A DNA stretch of 64,000 nt from Caccovicinus sp051878975 (GTDB lineage Bacteria; Bacillota; Clostridia; Lachnospirales; Lachnospiraceae): NCBI GenBank assembly GCA_051878975.1, contig JBJELD010000016.1:13963-77962 (forward strand), in the 5' to 3' direction. A program made the translations under genes and the position numbers. Positions 16,429 to 25,121 of this stretch are shown piece by piece (positions within the stretch are counted from its first letter, which is position 1; each line of letters opens with the position of its first letter). The notes under the pieces are model-generated. The model was given only the letters and a program-made list of their open reading frames with translations. It was not told where the DNA came from and ran no database searches.

Positions 16429-17271
16429 ATGAGAGAAATATCAGCAGAGCAGATTATCGATGTCGTGGAGCATCTTTGCATCGATGCCTGTCAGTTTTTG
16501 CCGGAGGATGTGAAGGGCGCGATCCGAAGCTGCCGCGCCTGCGAGGACTGGGAGATTGCACAGGGCGTGCTGGATAATATCATTAAGAATTTCGAGATTG
16601 CGGAGACGGAGCAGGTTCCGATCTGCCAGGACACAGGTATGGCCTGCGTGTTCCTGGAGATCGGGCAGGATGTTCACATCACCGGCGGCGATCTGCGGAC
16701 TGCCGTGGATGAAGGTGTGCGGAGAGGTTACGACAAGGGCTATCTTCGGAAATCGGTGGTGAAGGATCCAGTCCGCCGGGGCAATACCGGAGACAATACA
16801 CCAGCCGTTCTGTATACGGAGATCGTACCGGGTGATCAGATCAGGATCACCGTTGCACCGAAGGGGTTTGGTAGTGAAAATATGAGCGCAATCCGTATGT
16901 TCAAGCCGTCTGCCGGGCTTCAGGGAATCAAGGATTTTATTCTGGAAACCGTGGAAAATGCGGGGCCGAATCCCTGTCCCCCGATTGTGATCGGCGTGGG
17001 AATCGGAGGAACCTTTGATAAGGCGGCGCTGCTGGCTAAAAAGGCGCTGCTGCGGGATTTGGGTTCCCATAATCCAGATCCGTATTATGCAGACCTGGAG
17101 ACGGAGATGCTGGAGAAGGTCAATCAGCTCGGCATCGGCCCCCAGGGGTTCGGCGGCCGGACGACTGCGATCGGCCTGAACATTGAGACGATGCCGACTC
17201 ACATTGCCGGTATGCCATGTGCAATCAATATCAACTGTCATGTAACTCGTCATAAAACGGAGGTGATCTAG
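16429..17271 (+). CDS. Class I fumarate hydratase (or tartrate dehydratase) alpha subunit
   Basis: This 280-residue subunit carries the 4Fe-4S site of a two-subunit class I hydro-lyase; one ligand is Cys66 in VPICQDTGMACVF. Other family segments are RRGNTGDNTPAV, the PKGFGSENMSAIRMFKPS loop and GVGIGGTFDKAALLAKKALL. It converts fumarate to malate with the beta subunit encoded next. ATG at 16429 follows AAGGAGG by about 7 bases; the longer frame has no site. A match to tartrate dehydratase TtdA cannot be excluded by eye. Confidence 0.88.
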   Translation: MREISAEQIIDVVEHLCIDACQFLPEDVKGAIRSCRACEDWEIAQGVLDNIIKNFEIAETEQVPICQDTGMACVFLEIGQDVHITGGDLRTAVDEGVRRGYDKGYLRKSVVKDPVRRGNTGDNTPAVLYTEIVPGDQIRITVAPKGFGSENMSAIRMFKPSAGLQGIKDFILETVENAGPNPCPPIVIGVGIGGTFDKAALLAKKALLRDLGSHNPDPYYADLETEMLEKVNQLGIGPQGFGGRTTAIGLNIETMPTHIAGMPCAININCHVTRHKTEVI

Positions 17272-17272
17272 G

Positions 17273-17830
17273 ATGGAAAAACGAATCAGGCTGCCGCTTA
17301 CCAGAGAGCTGGCCAGAACTCTTCACGCAGGTGATCAGGTTCTGCTAAGCGGAACGATTTATACCTCCAGGGATGCCGGGCATAAGCGGATGTGCGAGAC
17401 GCTGGCAAAGGGAGAGGAGCTGCCCTTTGACCCCACCGATGCGACCATTTACTATGTGGGTCCGACGCCTGCAAAGCCTGGCCAGGTCATCGGCTCTGCA
17501 GGACCGACTACCAGCGGAAGAATGGATGCATACGCGCCGACCATGATGTCTGTCGGAGCAAGAGGCATGATCGGAAAGGGCGCCCGTCTTCCAGAGGTCA
17601 TTGAGGCCATGAAGAAATATGACGGTGTATATTTCGGCGCCATCGGAGGAGCCGGTGCACTGTTGGCAAAGAGTATAAAAAGCTCGGAGCTGATCGCCTA
17701 CGAGGATCTGGGTGCGGAAGCACTCCGGAAGCTGGAGGTAGAGGATATGCCGCTGGTTGTCATCATTGACTGTGAAGGAAACAATTTGTATGAGCAGGGC
17801 CGGGAGGCATATAGGAAGCAAAGAAGTTGA
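17273..17830 (+). CDS. Class I fumarate hydratase (or tartrate dehydratase) beta subunit
   Basis: This 185-residue partner begins 1 base after the alpha subunit stop. It shows beta-subunit segments HKRMCETLAKGEELPFD, YYVGPTPAKPGQVIGSAGPTT and the GKGARLPEVIEAMKKY helix, with GAIGGAGALLAKSI. It completes the oxygen-labile fumarase typical of anaerobes. Transcription probably ends at the hairpin 17841-17880. Confidence 0.88.
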   Translation: MEKRIRLPLTRELARTLHAGDQVLLSGTIYTSRDAGHKRMCETLAKGEELPFDPTDATIYYVGPTPAKPGQVIGSAGPTTSGRMDAYAPTMMSVGARGMIGKGARLPEVIEAMKKYDGVYFGAIGGAGALLAKSIKSSELIAYEDLGAEALRKLEVEDMPLVVIIDCEGNNLYEQGREAYRKQRS

Positions 17831-17840
17831 TGCAAAGCAA

Positions 17841-17880
17841 AAAAAGCTGGCGTATCATAGTCTGATACGCCGGCTTTTTT
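17841..17880. terminator. Bidirectional intrinsic terminator
   Basis: AAAAAGC...CGTATCA (17841-17857) pairs with TGATACG...GCTTTTTT (17863-17880), with A-run and T-run on either side. It serves the fumarase operon and the convergent rubrerythrin gene. Confidence 0.9.
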
Positions 17881-17906
17881 GCTGCTTTTTCTTTTGAACT
17901 CCCGGA

Positions 17907-18572
17907 TCAGTAATTTTCTTTTCTCACTTCAAAATAGCTCTGGCTGTGCAGGCAGACCGGGCATACCTCCGGCGCGGAGGTTCCGACTACCAGGTGGCCG
18001 CAGTTGCGGCACTCCCACATGGTCTGGCTGCTCTTGGCAAATACCTGCCGCATCTCTACATTATTTAAAAGCCTGCGGTAGCGCTCCTCATGAGCCTTTT
18101 CAATTTCGCCTACCATGCGGAATTTGGCTGCCATTTCCGGGAAGCCTTCTTCTTCCGCATCCTTTGCCATGCGGTCGTACATGTCGGTCCACTCATAATT
18201 CTCGCCCTCTGCAGCGGCCAGAAGATTGACTGCGGTATTGCCGATGCCGCCCAGGGCTTCAAACCACATCTGGGCGTGTGCCTGTTCATTCTGCGCGGTT
18301 TTTAAAAACAGCTCGGCCAGCTGCTCATAGCCTTCCTTCCGGGCAACGGATGCAAAAAAGGTATATTTATTCCGGGCCTGGCTTTCCCCAGAAAAGGCTT
18401 CCTCCAGATTTTTCTCGGTTTTCGTTCCGGCATACCGGCCGGCAGCCGGCGCGGCGGTTTCCTCAACCCGTGTAAACGCGGCTGCACTCTGTCTGCATAC
18501 CGGACAGACAAAATCCTGCGGCAGAGGTCCTTCGTGGATATAACCACATACACTGCATTTCCATTTTTCCAT
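17907..18572 (-). CDS. rbr: Rubrerythrin with rubredoxin domains at both ends
   Basis: This 221-residue non-haem iron protein reduces peroxide in anaerobes. An N-terminal rubredoxin-like domain binds iron through Cys6, Cys9, Cys23 and Cys26. A ferritin-like diiron domain follows (ESQARNKYTFFASVARKEG, EQAHAQMWFEALGG, EEEGFPEMAAKF, EKAHEERY), and a second rubredoxin-like domain is at the C-terminus (WECRNCGHLVVG, EVCPVC). Classical rubrerythrin has only the C-terminal one and reverse rubrerythrin only the N-terminal one. Its leader has a hairpin and T-run (18605-18666), and a promoter on the minus strand sits in the palindrome at 18696-18717. Confidence 0.93.
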   Translation of the reverse strand: MEKWKCSVCGYIHEGPLPQDFVCPVCRQSAAAFTRVEETAAPAAGRYAGTKTEKNLEEAFSGESQARNKYTFFASVARKEGYEQLAELFLKTAQNEQAHAQMWFEALGGIGNTAVNLLAAAEGENYEWTDMYDRMAKDAEEEGFPEMAAKFRMVGEIEKAHEERYRRLLNNVEMRQVFAKSSQTMWECRNCGHLVVGTSAPEVCPVCLHSQSYFEVRKENY

Positions 18573-18604
18573 ATTTGTTCGCCTCCATAGAAATACGAAA
18601 TCAT

Positions 18605-18666
18605 TAGCAAAAATAAAAAGCGTGTAGCTGACAACTGGAATTACGCAGTTTCATGTGCTACACGCT
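18605..18666 (-). terminator. Leader attenuator or short terminated RNA ahead of rbr
   Basis: On the minus strand AGCGTGTAGC (18666-18657) pairs with GCTACACGCT (18628-18619), with an inner AACTG/CAGTT pair, and is followed at once by TTTTTATTTTT. The predicted start of transcription is about 18668, so the product would be a 55-65 base RNA unless read-through reaches rbr. Confidence 0.65.
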
Positions 18667-18674
18667 GTATGTTC

Positions 18675-18703
18675 AGTGTAGCACGGCTGGAAGAGAATGT
18701 CAA
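18675..18703 (-). promoter_or_regulatory. Predicted minus-strand promoter toward rbr
   Basis: TTGACA (18703-18698) and TACACT (18680-18675) are 17 bases apart. The -35 lies in the left half of the operator palindrome. Confidence 0.6.
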
Positions 18704-18717
18704 GGCACCTTGACATT
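18696..18717. promoter_or_regulatory. Operator palindrome O1 shared by divergent promoters
   Basis: AATGTCAAGG-CA-CCTTGACATT is a perfect inverted repeat. Each half carries a TTGACA -35, one for each strand, so one bound protein would block both directions. A near copy lies at 18746-18767. TCAAGG/CCTTGA half-sites would suit a MarR-type repressor, but none is encoded nearby. Confidence 0.65.
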
Positions 18718-18738
18718 TTTCGGAAGGATGGGTAAAAT
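18710..18738 (+). promoter_or_regulatory. Predicted ABC exporter promoter
   Basis: TTGACA (18710-18715) and TAAAAT (18733-18738) are 17 bases apart. The -35 overlaps O1 and the transcript start lies next to O2. Confidence 0.7.
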
Positions 18739-18745
18739 GAGAATG

Positions 18746-18767
18746 AATATCAAGGTACCTGATGATT
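18746..18767. promoter_or_regulatory. Operator palindrome O2
   Basis: AATATCAAGG-TA-CCTGATGATT repeats the O1 architecture with a few changes, 50 bases downstream centre to centre and just past the plus-strand -10. It supports repression of the exporter by one regulator at two sites. Confidence 0.55.
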
Positions 18768-18808
18768 GAACAGGGAAAAGAAAAAGGAAGGAAAAGAGTC
18801 GGAATACA

Positions 18809-20575
18809 ATGGAACAGCAAAGGGGAACAAAGATGTGGAACTATGTGAAAAAATATCTGCATTTTGCGGTGATTGCCGCGGCGTTTATGGTGGGGGAGGT
18901 ACTGATGGATCTGCTTCAGCCCAGGCTGATGAGTGAGATTGTGGACAACGGTGTGCTGGGGCTTGGCAGCGGCGGTGTTGGAAATCTGATGCTGATCTGG
19001 ACGCTGGGGCTGAAAATGATTGCGCTGGTTCTGTTCGGCGGCTTCTGTGGTTCCATGAACAACGTGTTCGCACATCTGGCCGGACAGAACATGGGAAATG
19101 AAATGCGCAAGGACTGCTTCCGCAGTATTATGCGTTTTTCCTTTCCTCAGGCGGACCGGTTCGGGACCGGTTCTCTGGTGACGCGTGTGACCAACGACAT
19201 TACCCAGGTTCAGACCTACGTTTCTCTGTTTTTCCGGGGAATGATCCGTACCTCCATGCTGATGTTCGGAAGCATCTTTTTTCTTTTTCGTCTGAACCGG
19301 CAGTTTGGTGTAATTGTTCTGTGCGCATTTCCGTTCATTGTAGGATGTCTGTTCTTCTGCTTGAACAAAGCCAATCCGTTATTCACTACGCTGCAGTCGC
19401 AGCTGGACCGGATCAACTCGATCATGCAGGAAGACGTGTCCGGAATCCGGATTATAAAAGCCTGCGTTCGGGAATCTTATGAAAAGCTCCGGTTCGGGAA
19501 GGCCAATGAGGAGCTGATCGGAACGCAGCTTCTGGTGCTGACGATTTTTGCATTCATGAATCCGGTAATGAACCTGCTGATGTATGTGGTAGTGATCGTC
19601 ATTCTGGCAGTTGGCTCTTTCCAGGTTCCGGGCGGTGCAACGACGCCGGGCGCAGTTATGGCAGCGATCACCTATACGACGCAGCTTCTGAACGGAATTT
19701 TAATGCTGGTGATGCTGTCTCAGAATATTTCCAGAGGAACCGCCTCCTGGAAGCGGGTGAAAGAAGTGCTGAACAGCCGTCCGGAGCTGGAAGACGGCGG
19801 CTTCTGCGGGGAGACAGCGCTTCGCGGTCAGATTGAATTCCGGAATGTATCCTTTTCCTATCCCGGAAGCAGTCAGGTTATTTTAAAGAATATCAACCTG
19901 ATGATACATCCCGGGGAGACCGTGGCAGTCATGGGAGCAACCGGCTGCGGAAAGACAACTCTCATCAATCTGATTCCGCGTTTTTATGATGTTACATCCG
20001 GTGCGGTTTTCGTGGACGGAGTAGACGTCCGGGAATATAATCAGAACGATCTGCGGAATAAGATTGCCGTGGCTTTACAGAAAAGCGAGCTGTTCGGACG
20101 GTCAATCGCAGAAAACATTTCATGGGGCCGTCCGGAGGCGGATGCGGATGCGGTCCGGGAGGCGGCGAAAACTGCCCAGGCGGACGGATTTATCAGCAGA
20201 ACGTCTGACGGGTATGAAACCATGGTGGCGGAACGGGGAATGAGTCTGTCCGGCGGTCAGAAGCAGCGTCTTGCCATTTCCAGAGCGATTGTAAAAGGTG
20301 CGGAAATCCTGATTTTTGACGATTCCACCAGTGCGCTGGATTTAAAAACCGAGGCAGACCTGTATGCTGCTTTGAAACAATCAAATCCGGACAGCACCAA
20401 GGTGATCATTGCGCAGCGGATCGCGTCGATCCGGAGAGCGGACCGGATCGTGGTACTGGAGGACGGTCAGATCGCAGCCTGCGGCACGCATGAGGAATTG
20501 CTGCAAAGCTGCAGCTTATACCGGGATATTTATGATTCCCAGCTGGGAGAGGAGGGTGAGAGCGATGACAGATAA
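18809..20575 (+). CDS. Heterodimeric ABC exporter subunit A (degenerate ATP site)
   Basis: This 588-residue half-transporter has an N-terminal six-helix exporter domain (about 1-320) and a C-terminal ATPase. The ATPase has Walker A GATGCGKTTL, signature LSGGQKQRLAISRA and Walker B LIFDDSTSALD. The usual glutamate after Walker B is aspartate, as in the degenerate partner of TM287/288-type heterodimers. ATG at 18833 (AAAGGGG upstream) is an alternative start. It overlaps subunit B by 11 bases. The two operators in front suggest induction by the exported compound. Substrate unknown; a multidrug type is likely. Confidence 0.9.
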   Translation: MEQQRGTKMWNYVKKYLHFAVIAAAFMVGEVLMDLLQPRLMSEIVDNGVLGLGSGGVGNLMLIWTLGLKMIALVLFGGFCGSMNNVFAHLAGQNMGNEMRKDCFRSIMRFSFPQADRFGTGSLVTRVTNDITQVQTYVSLFFRGMIRTSMLMFGSIFFLFRLNRQFGVIVLCAFPFIVGCLFFCLNKANPLFTTLQSQLDRINSIMQEDVSGIRIIKACVRESYEKLRFGKANEELIGTQLLVLTIFAFMNPVMNLLMYVVVIVILAVGSFQVPGGATTPGAVMAAITYTTQLLNGILMLVMLSQNISRGTASWKRVKEVLNSRPELEDGGFCGETALRGQIEFRNVSFSYPGSSQVILKNINLMIHPGETVAVMGATGCGKTTLINLIPRFYDVTSGAVFVDGVDVREYNQNDLRNKIAVALQKSELFGRSIAENISWGRPEADADAVREAAKTAQADGFISRTSDGYETMVAERGMSLSGGQKQRLAISRAIVKGAEILIFDDSTSALDLKTEADLYAALKQSNPDSTKVIIAQRIASIRRADRIVVLEDGQIAACGTHEELLQSCSLYRDIYDSQLGEEGESDDR

Positions 20576-22373
20576 AAAACTGGTGGAGCGGAACATTCCC
20601 GGCATGAACCGCCGGGCCAGCTTTGCGGAGGTTGAGCATGCAGAGCATGTGGGCAGTACGCTGAAGCGGATCCTGACGTACTTTGCCCGCGAAAAAGGGA
20701 TGGTAATTTGTATGCTGGTCATCGTGATTTTCGGTACAATCTGCGGTGTTTATGCCCCCAGCCTGCAGAGCCGTGCCATTGATATTATTGCCGGCAGTCG
20801 GCAGGGAATCCTTTCTGTTACGCTGATCTGGATGCTTGCGGTGTACGGTTTTTACAGCGGCTGTCAGCTTCTGCAGGGTTTCATCAGCGCGAGACTCAGC
20901 CAGCGCATTGTCCGGCGGATGCGGGAAGAACTGTTTGGAAAAATCGTGGATCTTCCGATTCCCTATCTGGACACCCATTCTCACGGTGATGTGATGAGCC
21001 GGATGACGAATGACATTGAAAATATTTCTACTACGGTTTCTCAGTCGCTGCCTTCGCTGTTTTCCGGAGTACTGACGATCAGCGGCACAGTGGCCATTAT
21101 GCTGTGGTACTGCTGGCAGCTGGCTTTGTTAAGCTGCGGAACGGTTGTCCTGACGGTGCTTGCCACAAAATTTTTGTCGGGCAATGTCCGGAAGTTTTCA
21201 CGGAAGAGGCAGATGCTTCTGGGGCAGCTAAATGGCACGGTGGAGGAAATGATCTCCGGCTATCGCACTGTAGTGGCTTATAATCGTCAGAATCAGACGG
21301 CGGAGGAATTCTGTGCGATTTCCGATTCTCTGACCAGGGCCGGAATCCGAACGGATGTGTTCAGCGGCGTAATGGGTCCTGTCATGAACTGCATCGGAAA
21401 TATCGGCTTTGTGATCATTGCGGCATTCGGCGGATATTTTGCGGTCCACGGGATGATTTCGGTGGGTGTGATTTCTGCTTTTATTGTCTATGCTAAGCAA
21501 TTTGGCCGTCCCATTAATGAGATCGCGCAGATCTACGGCCAGCTTCAGACTGCGATTGCCGGCGCGGAGCGGGTTTTCATGGTCCTGGATGAGGCCGGAG
21601 AGGAGATGTGCGGTGAAACGCTGAAAGCAGAAAGAGGGGCGGCCGTTTCGTTCCGGCATGTAAATTTTTCCTATATACCAGGAAAACCGGTGCTTCGTGA
21701 TTTTACGCTGACGGTTCCGTCCGGAAAAAAGGTAGCGCTGGTTGGCGCCACCGGAAGCGGCAAGACGACGGTGGTCAATTTGCTGATGCGTTTTTATGAC
21801 CCGGACAGCGGAGAAATCTGTATTGACGGGCAGAATGTTCAGAAGGTGTCCAGAGGGAGCCTGCGGAAATCTGCGTCCATTGTACTGCAGGATACGGTGT
21901 TGTTTTCGGATACGGTCCGGAATAACCTGAAGTATGCCAATGAGGCGGTTACACAGGAGCAGCTGGACCGGGCAGCCGGGATGAGCCGCTGCAGGGACCT
22001 GATTGACCGGCTGCCTTGCGGCTATGACACGAAGCTTGCCGCCGGCGGAGCCAACATCAGTCAGGGTCAGCGGCAGCTTCTCGCGATTGCCCGGGCTTTT
22101 GTGGCGGATCCGAAGATTCTGATTCTGGATGAGGCGACTTCCAACGTGGATACCCGTACGGAAAAAGCAATCCAGAGCGCAATGCAGCAGGTGATGAAGA
22201 ACCGCACCAGCATTGTGATTGCTCATCGCCTGTCCACTATCCGGGATTCGGATCTGATCGTGGTTATGGATCAGGGACAGATCGTGGAGAGCGGAAGCCA
22301 TGAAGAACTGCTGGATAAAAAGGGCAAATATTATGAGCTGTATATGACACAGTATGCAGGCTTTGCCACCTGA
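20565..22373 (+). CDS. Heterodimeric ABC exporter subunit B (canonical ATP site)
   Basis: This 602-residue half-transporter starts within the end of subunit A (ATG 20565 with GGAGGG upstream). It has a longer N-terminal tail, an exporter membrane domain and an ATPase with Walker A GATGSGKTTVV, signature ISQGQRQLLAIARA and Walker B LILDEATSNVD. The catalytic glutamate is present, while its signature lacks the standard LSGGQ, a complementary pattern to subunit A. Together they form one exporter with a single strong hydrolysis site. Confidence 0.9.
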   Translation: MTDKKLVERNIPGMNRRASFAEVEHAEHVGSTLKRILTYFAREKGMVICMLVIVIFGTICGVYAPSLQSRAIDIIAGSRQGILSVTLIWMLAVYGFYSGCQLLQGFISARLSQRIVRRMREELFGKIVDLPIPYLDTHSHGDVMSRMTNDIENISTTVSQSLPSLFSGVLTISGTVAIMLWYCWQLALLSCGTVVLTVLATKFLSGNVRKFSRKRQMLLGQLNGTVEEMISGYRTVVAYNRQNQTAEEFCAISDSLTRAGIRTDVFSGVMGPVMNCIGNIGFVIIAAFGGYFAVHGMISVGVISAFIVYAKQFGRPINEIAQIYGQLQTAIAGAERVFMVLDEAGEEMCGETLKAERGAAVSFRHVNFSYIPGKPVLRDFTLTVPSGKKVALVGATGSGKTTVVNLLMRFYDPDSGEICIDGQNVQKVSRGSLRKSASIVLQDTVLFSDTVRNNLKYANEAVTQEQLDRAAGMSRCRDLIDRLPCGYDTKLAAGGANISQGQRQLLAIARAFVADPKILILDEATSNVDTRTEKAIQSAMQQVMKNRTSIVIAHRLSTIRDSDLIVVMDQGQIVESGSHEELLDKKGKYYELYMTQYAGFAT

Positions 22374-22411
22374 TGCGAGGACGTGGAAATCTTAAAAAAA
22401 ATTAGATAATC

Positions 22412-22429
22412 ACAAAAATTTTTAGATTA
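22412..22429 (+). promoter_or_regulatory. Shared operator-like motif, copy 2
   Basis: This is the same 18-mer as at 4333-4350 (ACAAAAATTTTTAGATTA), here preceded by another TTAGATAA at 22402-22409 and ending 4 bases before the xdh -35. The placement next to the -35 suits an activator such as the YheO-like regulator (inference). Confidence 0.55.
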
Positions 22430-22433
22430 CCCA

Positions 22434-22461
22434 TTGCTTTTTGTTCATTCTATGGTAAAAT
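22434..22461 (+). promoter_or_regulatory. Predicted xdh promoter
   Basis: TTGCTT (22434-22439) and TAAAAT (22456-22461) are 16 bases apart. Both this and the ssnA promoter have TATGGT just before or within the -10 zone. Confidence 0.55.
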
Positions 22462-22535
22462 GAATACATAGAGGTTTGTATATAAGAAAATTTGTACAAA
22501 TTGACCGTGTGAAAAACAGGAAAGGTGAGTGAGAA

Positions 22536-25118
22536 ATGTATACATTTTATGTGAATGGGCAAAAGGTCAGTACATCCAAAAAGCAGTCTCTGCTGCGTTT
22601 CCTGCGCGATGAGCTGCATTTGACCTCGGTCAAGGACGGATGCAGCCAGGGTGCCTGCGGCGCATGTACGGTGATCATTGACGGAGAGACCTGCAAATCC
22701 TGCGTACCGTGTACCGATTCGCTGGAAGGAAGACATATTGTTACAGTGGAGGGATTGAGCGACTGGGAACGAAAGGTTTATACCTATGCATACGGAGAGG
22801 CCGGAGCGGTGCAGTGCGGTTTCTGTATACCGGGTATGGTGATCTGTACCAAGGCGCTGCTGGATAAAAATCCGGATCCGACGGAGGAGGAGATCCGTTA
22901 TGCTCTGCGCAATAATTACTGCAGATGTACCGGCTACATAAAGATTTTTGCAGCGGTAAGGCTGGCTGCCAGGATTATGCGGGAGGGTGTGATTCCGCAA
23001 GACAGCGAGGATGACTGGAAGATCGGTTCCCGGGTGCACCGCCTGGATGTAGAGGAAAAGGTCTGCGGCAGCGGCAAGTATCCGGATGATTTCTATTTGG
23101 ACGGCATGTGCTATGGCTCTGCACTGCGAAGCAAATATCCGAGAGCAAGGGTGCTTTCCATTGACACCTCTGCAGCCAAGGCACTGCCGGGCGTGATTGC
23201 AGTCCTGACGGCGGAGGATATTCCCGGCCAGAATAAGATCGGTCATATCAAGCACGACCAGTACACGATGATCCCGGTTGGAGGGCTGACGCATTATCTG
23301 GGCGATGCGGTAGCGCTGGTGGCGGCGGAGGACCTGGAGACGGTGGAGAAGGCGAAGAAGCTGATCAAGGTAGAATACGAGGTTCTTCCGGCGATCCATG
23401 GCATTGAAGAGGCTTCTGCTCCGGATGCGCCGAAGGTGTTTGATGAAGAGGAGTCCAATGTGCAGGCACACAAGTATGTCTGTCGTGGAAATGCCGGGGA
23501 GGCGATCCGGAATGCGAAGCATGTGATTACGCAGCATTTTGAAACACCGTGGACGGAGCATGCATTTCTGGAGCCGGAGTGTGCCGTTGCTTATATTGAT
23601 GAGGATGGAGATGTGATGATCATTTCCACCGATCAGTCTGCTTATTGTTCCTATCATGAGAGCAGCCTGATGCTGGGAACCGACAAGGTAAAGTGCGAGA
23701 ATGCGCTGGTTGGCGGAGGCTTTGGCGGCAAGGAGGACATGACGGTTCAGCACCATGCGGCTTTGATTGCCTACAAGACGGGACGGCCGGTCAAAGTGAA
23801 GCTGACCCGGGAGGAGTCCCTGCTGATTCATCCGAAGCGTCATCATTTTGTGATGGATTTCACCATGGGCTGCGATGAAAATGGAAAGATCATGGGCGTC
23901 AGGGCGAAGGTGGCCTCAGACACCGGTGCGTTTGCATCACTGGGCGGCCCGGTGCTGGAGCGGGCGTGCACCCATGCGGCAGGTCCGTATGCCTATGAGA
24001 ATTTTGAAATCGAGGGAACGGCTTATTATACGAACAATCCGCCGGCCGGTGCCTTCCGCGGCTTTGGTGTGACGCAGACCTGTTTTGCAACGGAAACCCT
24101 GCTGAATATGATGGCCGACGAGGTGGGCATTTCTCCGTGGGAGATTCGGTACCGCAATGCCATCCGTCCGGGAGGCGTGCTGCCGAACGGACAGATTGTG
24201 GATGAGTCAACCGGTCTGGTGGAGACACTGGAGGCGGTGAAGGAGGATTATGATGCAGCCATAGCAGCAGGAAAACCGGTGGGCATTGCCTGCGCTATGA
24301 AGAATGCCGGCGTAGGCGTGGGACTTCCGGACTGGGGACGCGCGCGGCTGATAGTTGAGAATGATCAGAAGCTTCATATTTATTCTGGCGCATCCTGCAT
24401 CGGTCAGGGACTGGGGACGGTGCTGGTTCAGATGGTGATTACCAACACGGATCTGAAGCGGGATGACATTGTTTATGAGCGCAGCAATACCTGGATTGCC
24501 CCGGATTCCGGAACGACCTCCGGTTCCCGACAGACGCTGGTAACCGGGGAAGCGTGCCGCCGTGCCTGCGAGAAGCTGATGGAGGCGAAAGCAGGAGGAA
24601 AGACACTTTCGGATCTGGTCGGACAGGAATTTTATGGAGAATATCTGGCAAAAACAGACCCATTAGGCGCTAATGTGCCGAATCCGGTTTCCCATGTTGC
24701 TTACGGCTATGCAACGCAGATGTGCATCGTTGATCCGAAGACCGGTAAAGTAGAAAAAATGGTAGCGGCTCATGATGTGGGGAAGGCTGTGAATCCGCTG
24801 TCCTGTGAAGGACAGATCGAGGGCGGAGTGGTCATGTCCATGGGTTATGCGCTGCGTGAGCGATATCCGATTGACGGAAACTGCAGGCCGATCGATAAGT
24901 ATGGTTCTCTGGGGTTATTCCGTGCCCATGAGGTGCCGGAGATCAAATCGATTGTGATCAATAAGCCGGGACTGAAGGTGGCATGCGGTGCGATCGGTAT
25001 CGGTGAGATCACTTCCATTCCGACCGCTCCTGCGATTACGGATGCGTATTACCGCTATGATGGGGTACGCCGTTTCAGCCTGCCGATTTCCGGCACACCA
25101 TATGAAAGGAAGGATTGA
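22536..25118 (+). CDS. xdh: Selenium-dependent xanthine dehydrogenase
   Basis: This 860-residue molybdenum hydroxylase joins an N-terminal 2Fe-2S unit to the molybdopterin subunit in one chain, as in the selenium-dependent group and E. coli XdhD. The plant-type cluster cysteines are in CSQGACGACT (residues 36-44), and the second cluster in QCGFC near 95 and CRCTGY near 131. The Mo-binding part has GGGFGGKEDM, AFRGFGVTQ near 508 and the catalytic glutamate in GIGEITSIP near the C-terminus. No FAD subunit is encoded; a 4Fe-4S protein follows after 3 bases. With selD, yqeB and yqeC, labile selenium at the Mo centre is expected. It would oxidise purines at the head of the catabolic route. Confidence 0.92.
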   Translation: MYTFYVNGQKVSTSKKQSLLRFLRDELHLTSVKDGCSQGACGACTVIIDGETCKSCVPCTDSLEGRHIVTVEGLSDWERKVYTYAYGEAGAVQCGFCIPGMVICTKALLDKNPDPTEEEIRYALRNNYCRCTGYIKIFAAVRLAARIMREGVIPQDSEDDWKIGSRVHRLDVEEKVCGSGKYPDDFYLDGMCYGSALRSKYPRARVLSIDTSAAKALPGVIAVLTAEDIPGQNKIGHIKHDQYTMIPVGGLTHYLGDAVALVAAEDLETVEKAKKLIKVEYEVLPAIHGIEEASAPDAPKVFDEEESNVQAHKYVCRGNAGEAIRNAKHVITQHFETPWTEHAFLEPECAVAYIDEDGDVMIISTDQSAYCSYHESSLMLGTDKVKCENALVGGGFGGKEDMTVQHHAALIAYKTGRPVKVKLTREESLLIHPKRHHFVMDFTMGCDENGKIMGVRAKVASDTGAFASLGGPVLERACTHAAGPYAYENFEIEGTAYYTNNPPAGAFRGFGVTQTCFATETLLNMMADEVGISPWEIRYRNAIRPGGVLPNGQIVDESTGLVETLEAVKEDYDAAIAAGKPVGIACAMKNAGVGVGLPDWGRARLIVENDQKLHIYSGASCIGQGLGTVLVQMVITNTDLKRDDIVYERSNTWIAPDSGTTSGSRQTLVTGEACRRACEKLMEAKAGGKTLSDLVGQEFYGEYLAKTDPLGANVPNPVSHVAYGYATQMCIVDPKTGKVEKMVAAHDVGKAVNPLSCEGQIEGGVVMSMGYALRERYPIDGNCRPIDKYGSLGLFRAHEVPEIKSIVINKPGLKVACGAIGIGEITSIPTAPAITDAYYRYDGVRRFSLPISGTPYERKD

Positions 25119-25121
25119 CTT

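Noticed and set aside
22374..22535. Purine riboswitch before xdh
   Set aside because: No three-way junction core sequence or terminator/antiterminator pair was found; the region is AT-rich with an operator-like motif instead.
22422..23846. 474-codon minus-strand frame opposite xdh
   Set aside because: It mirrors the coding pattern of xdh, has no ribosome site or family resemblance, and crosses the xdh promoter.
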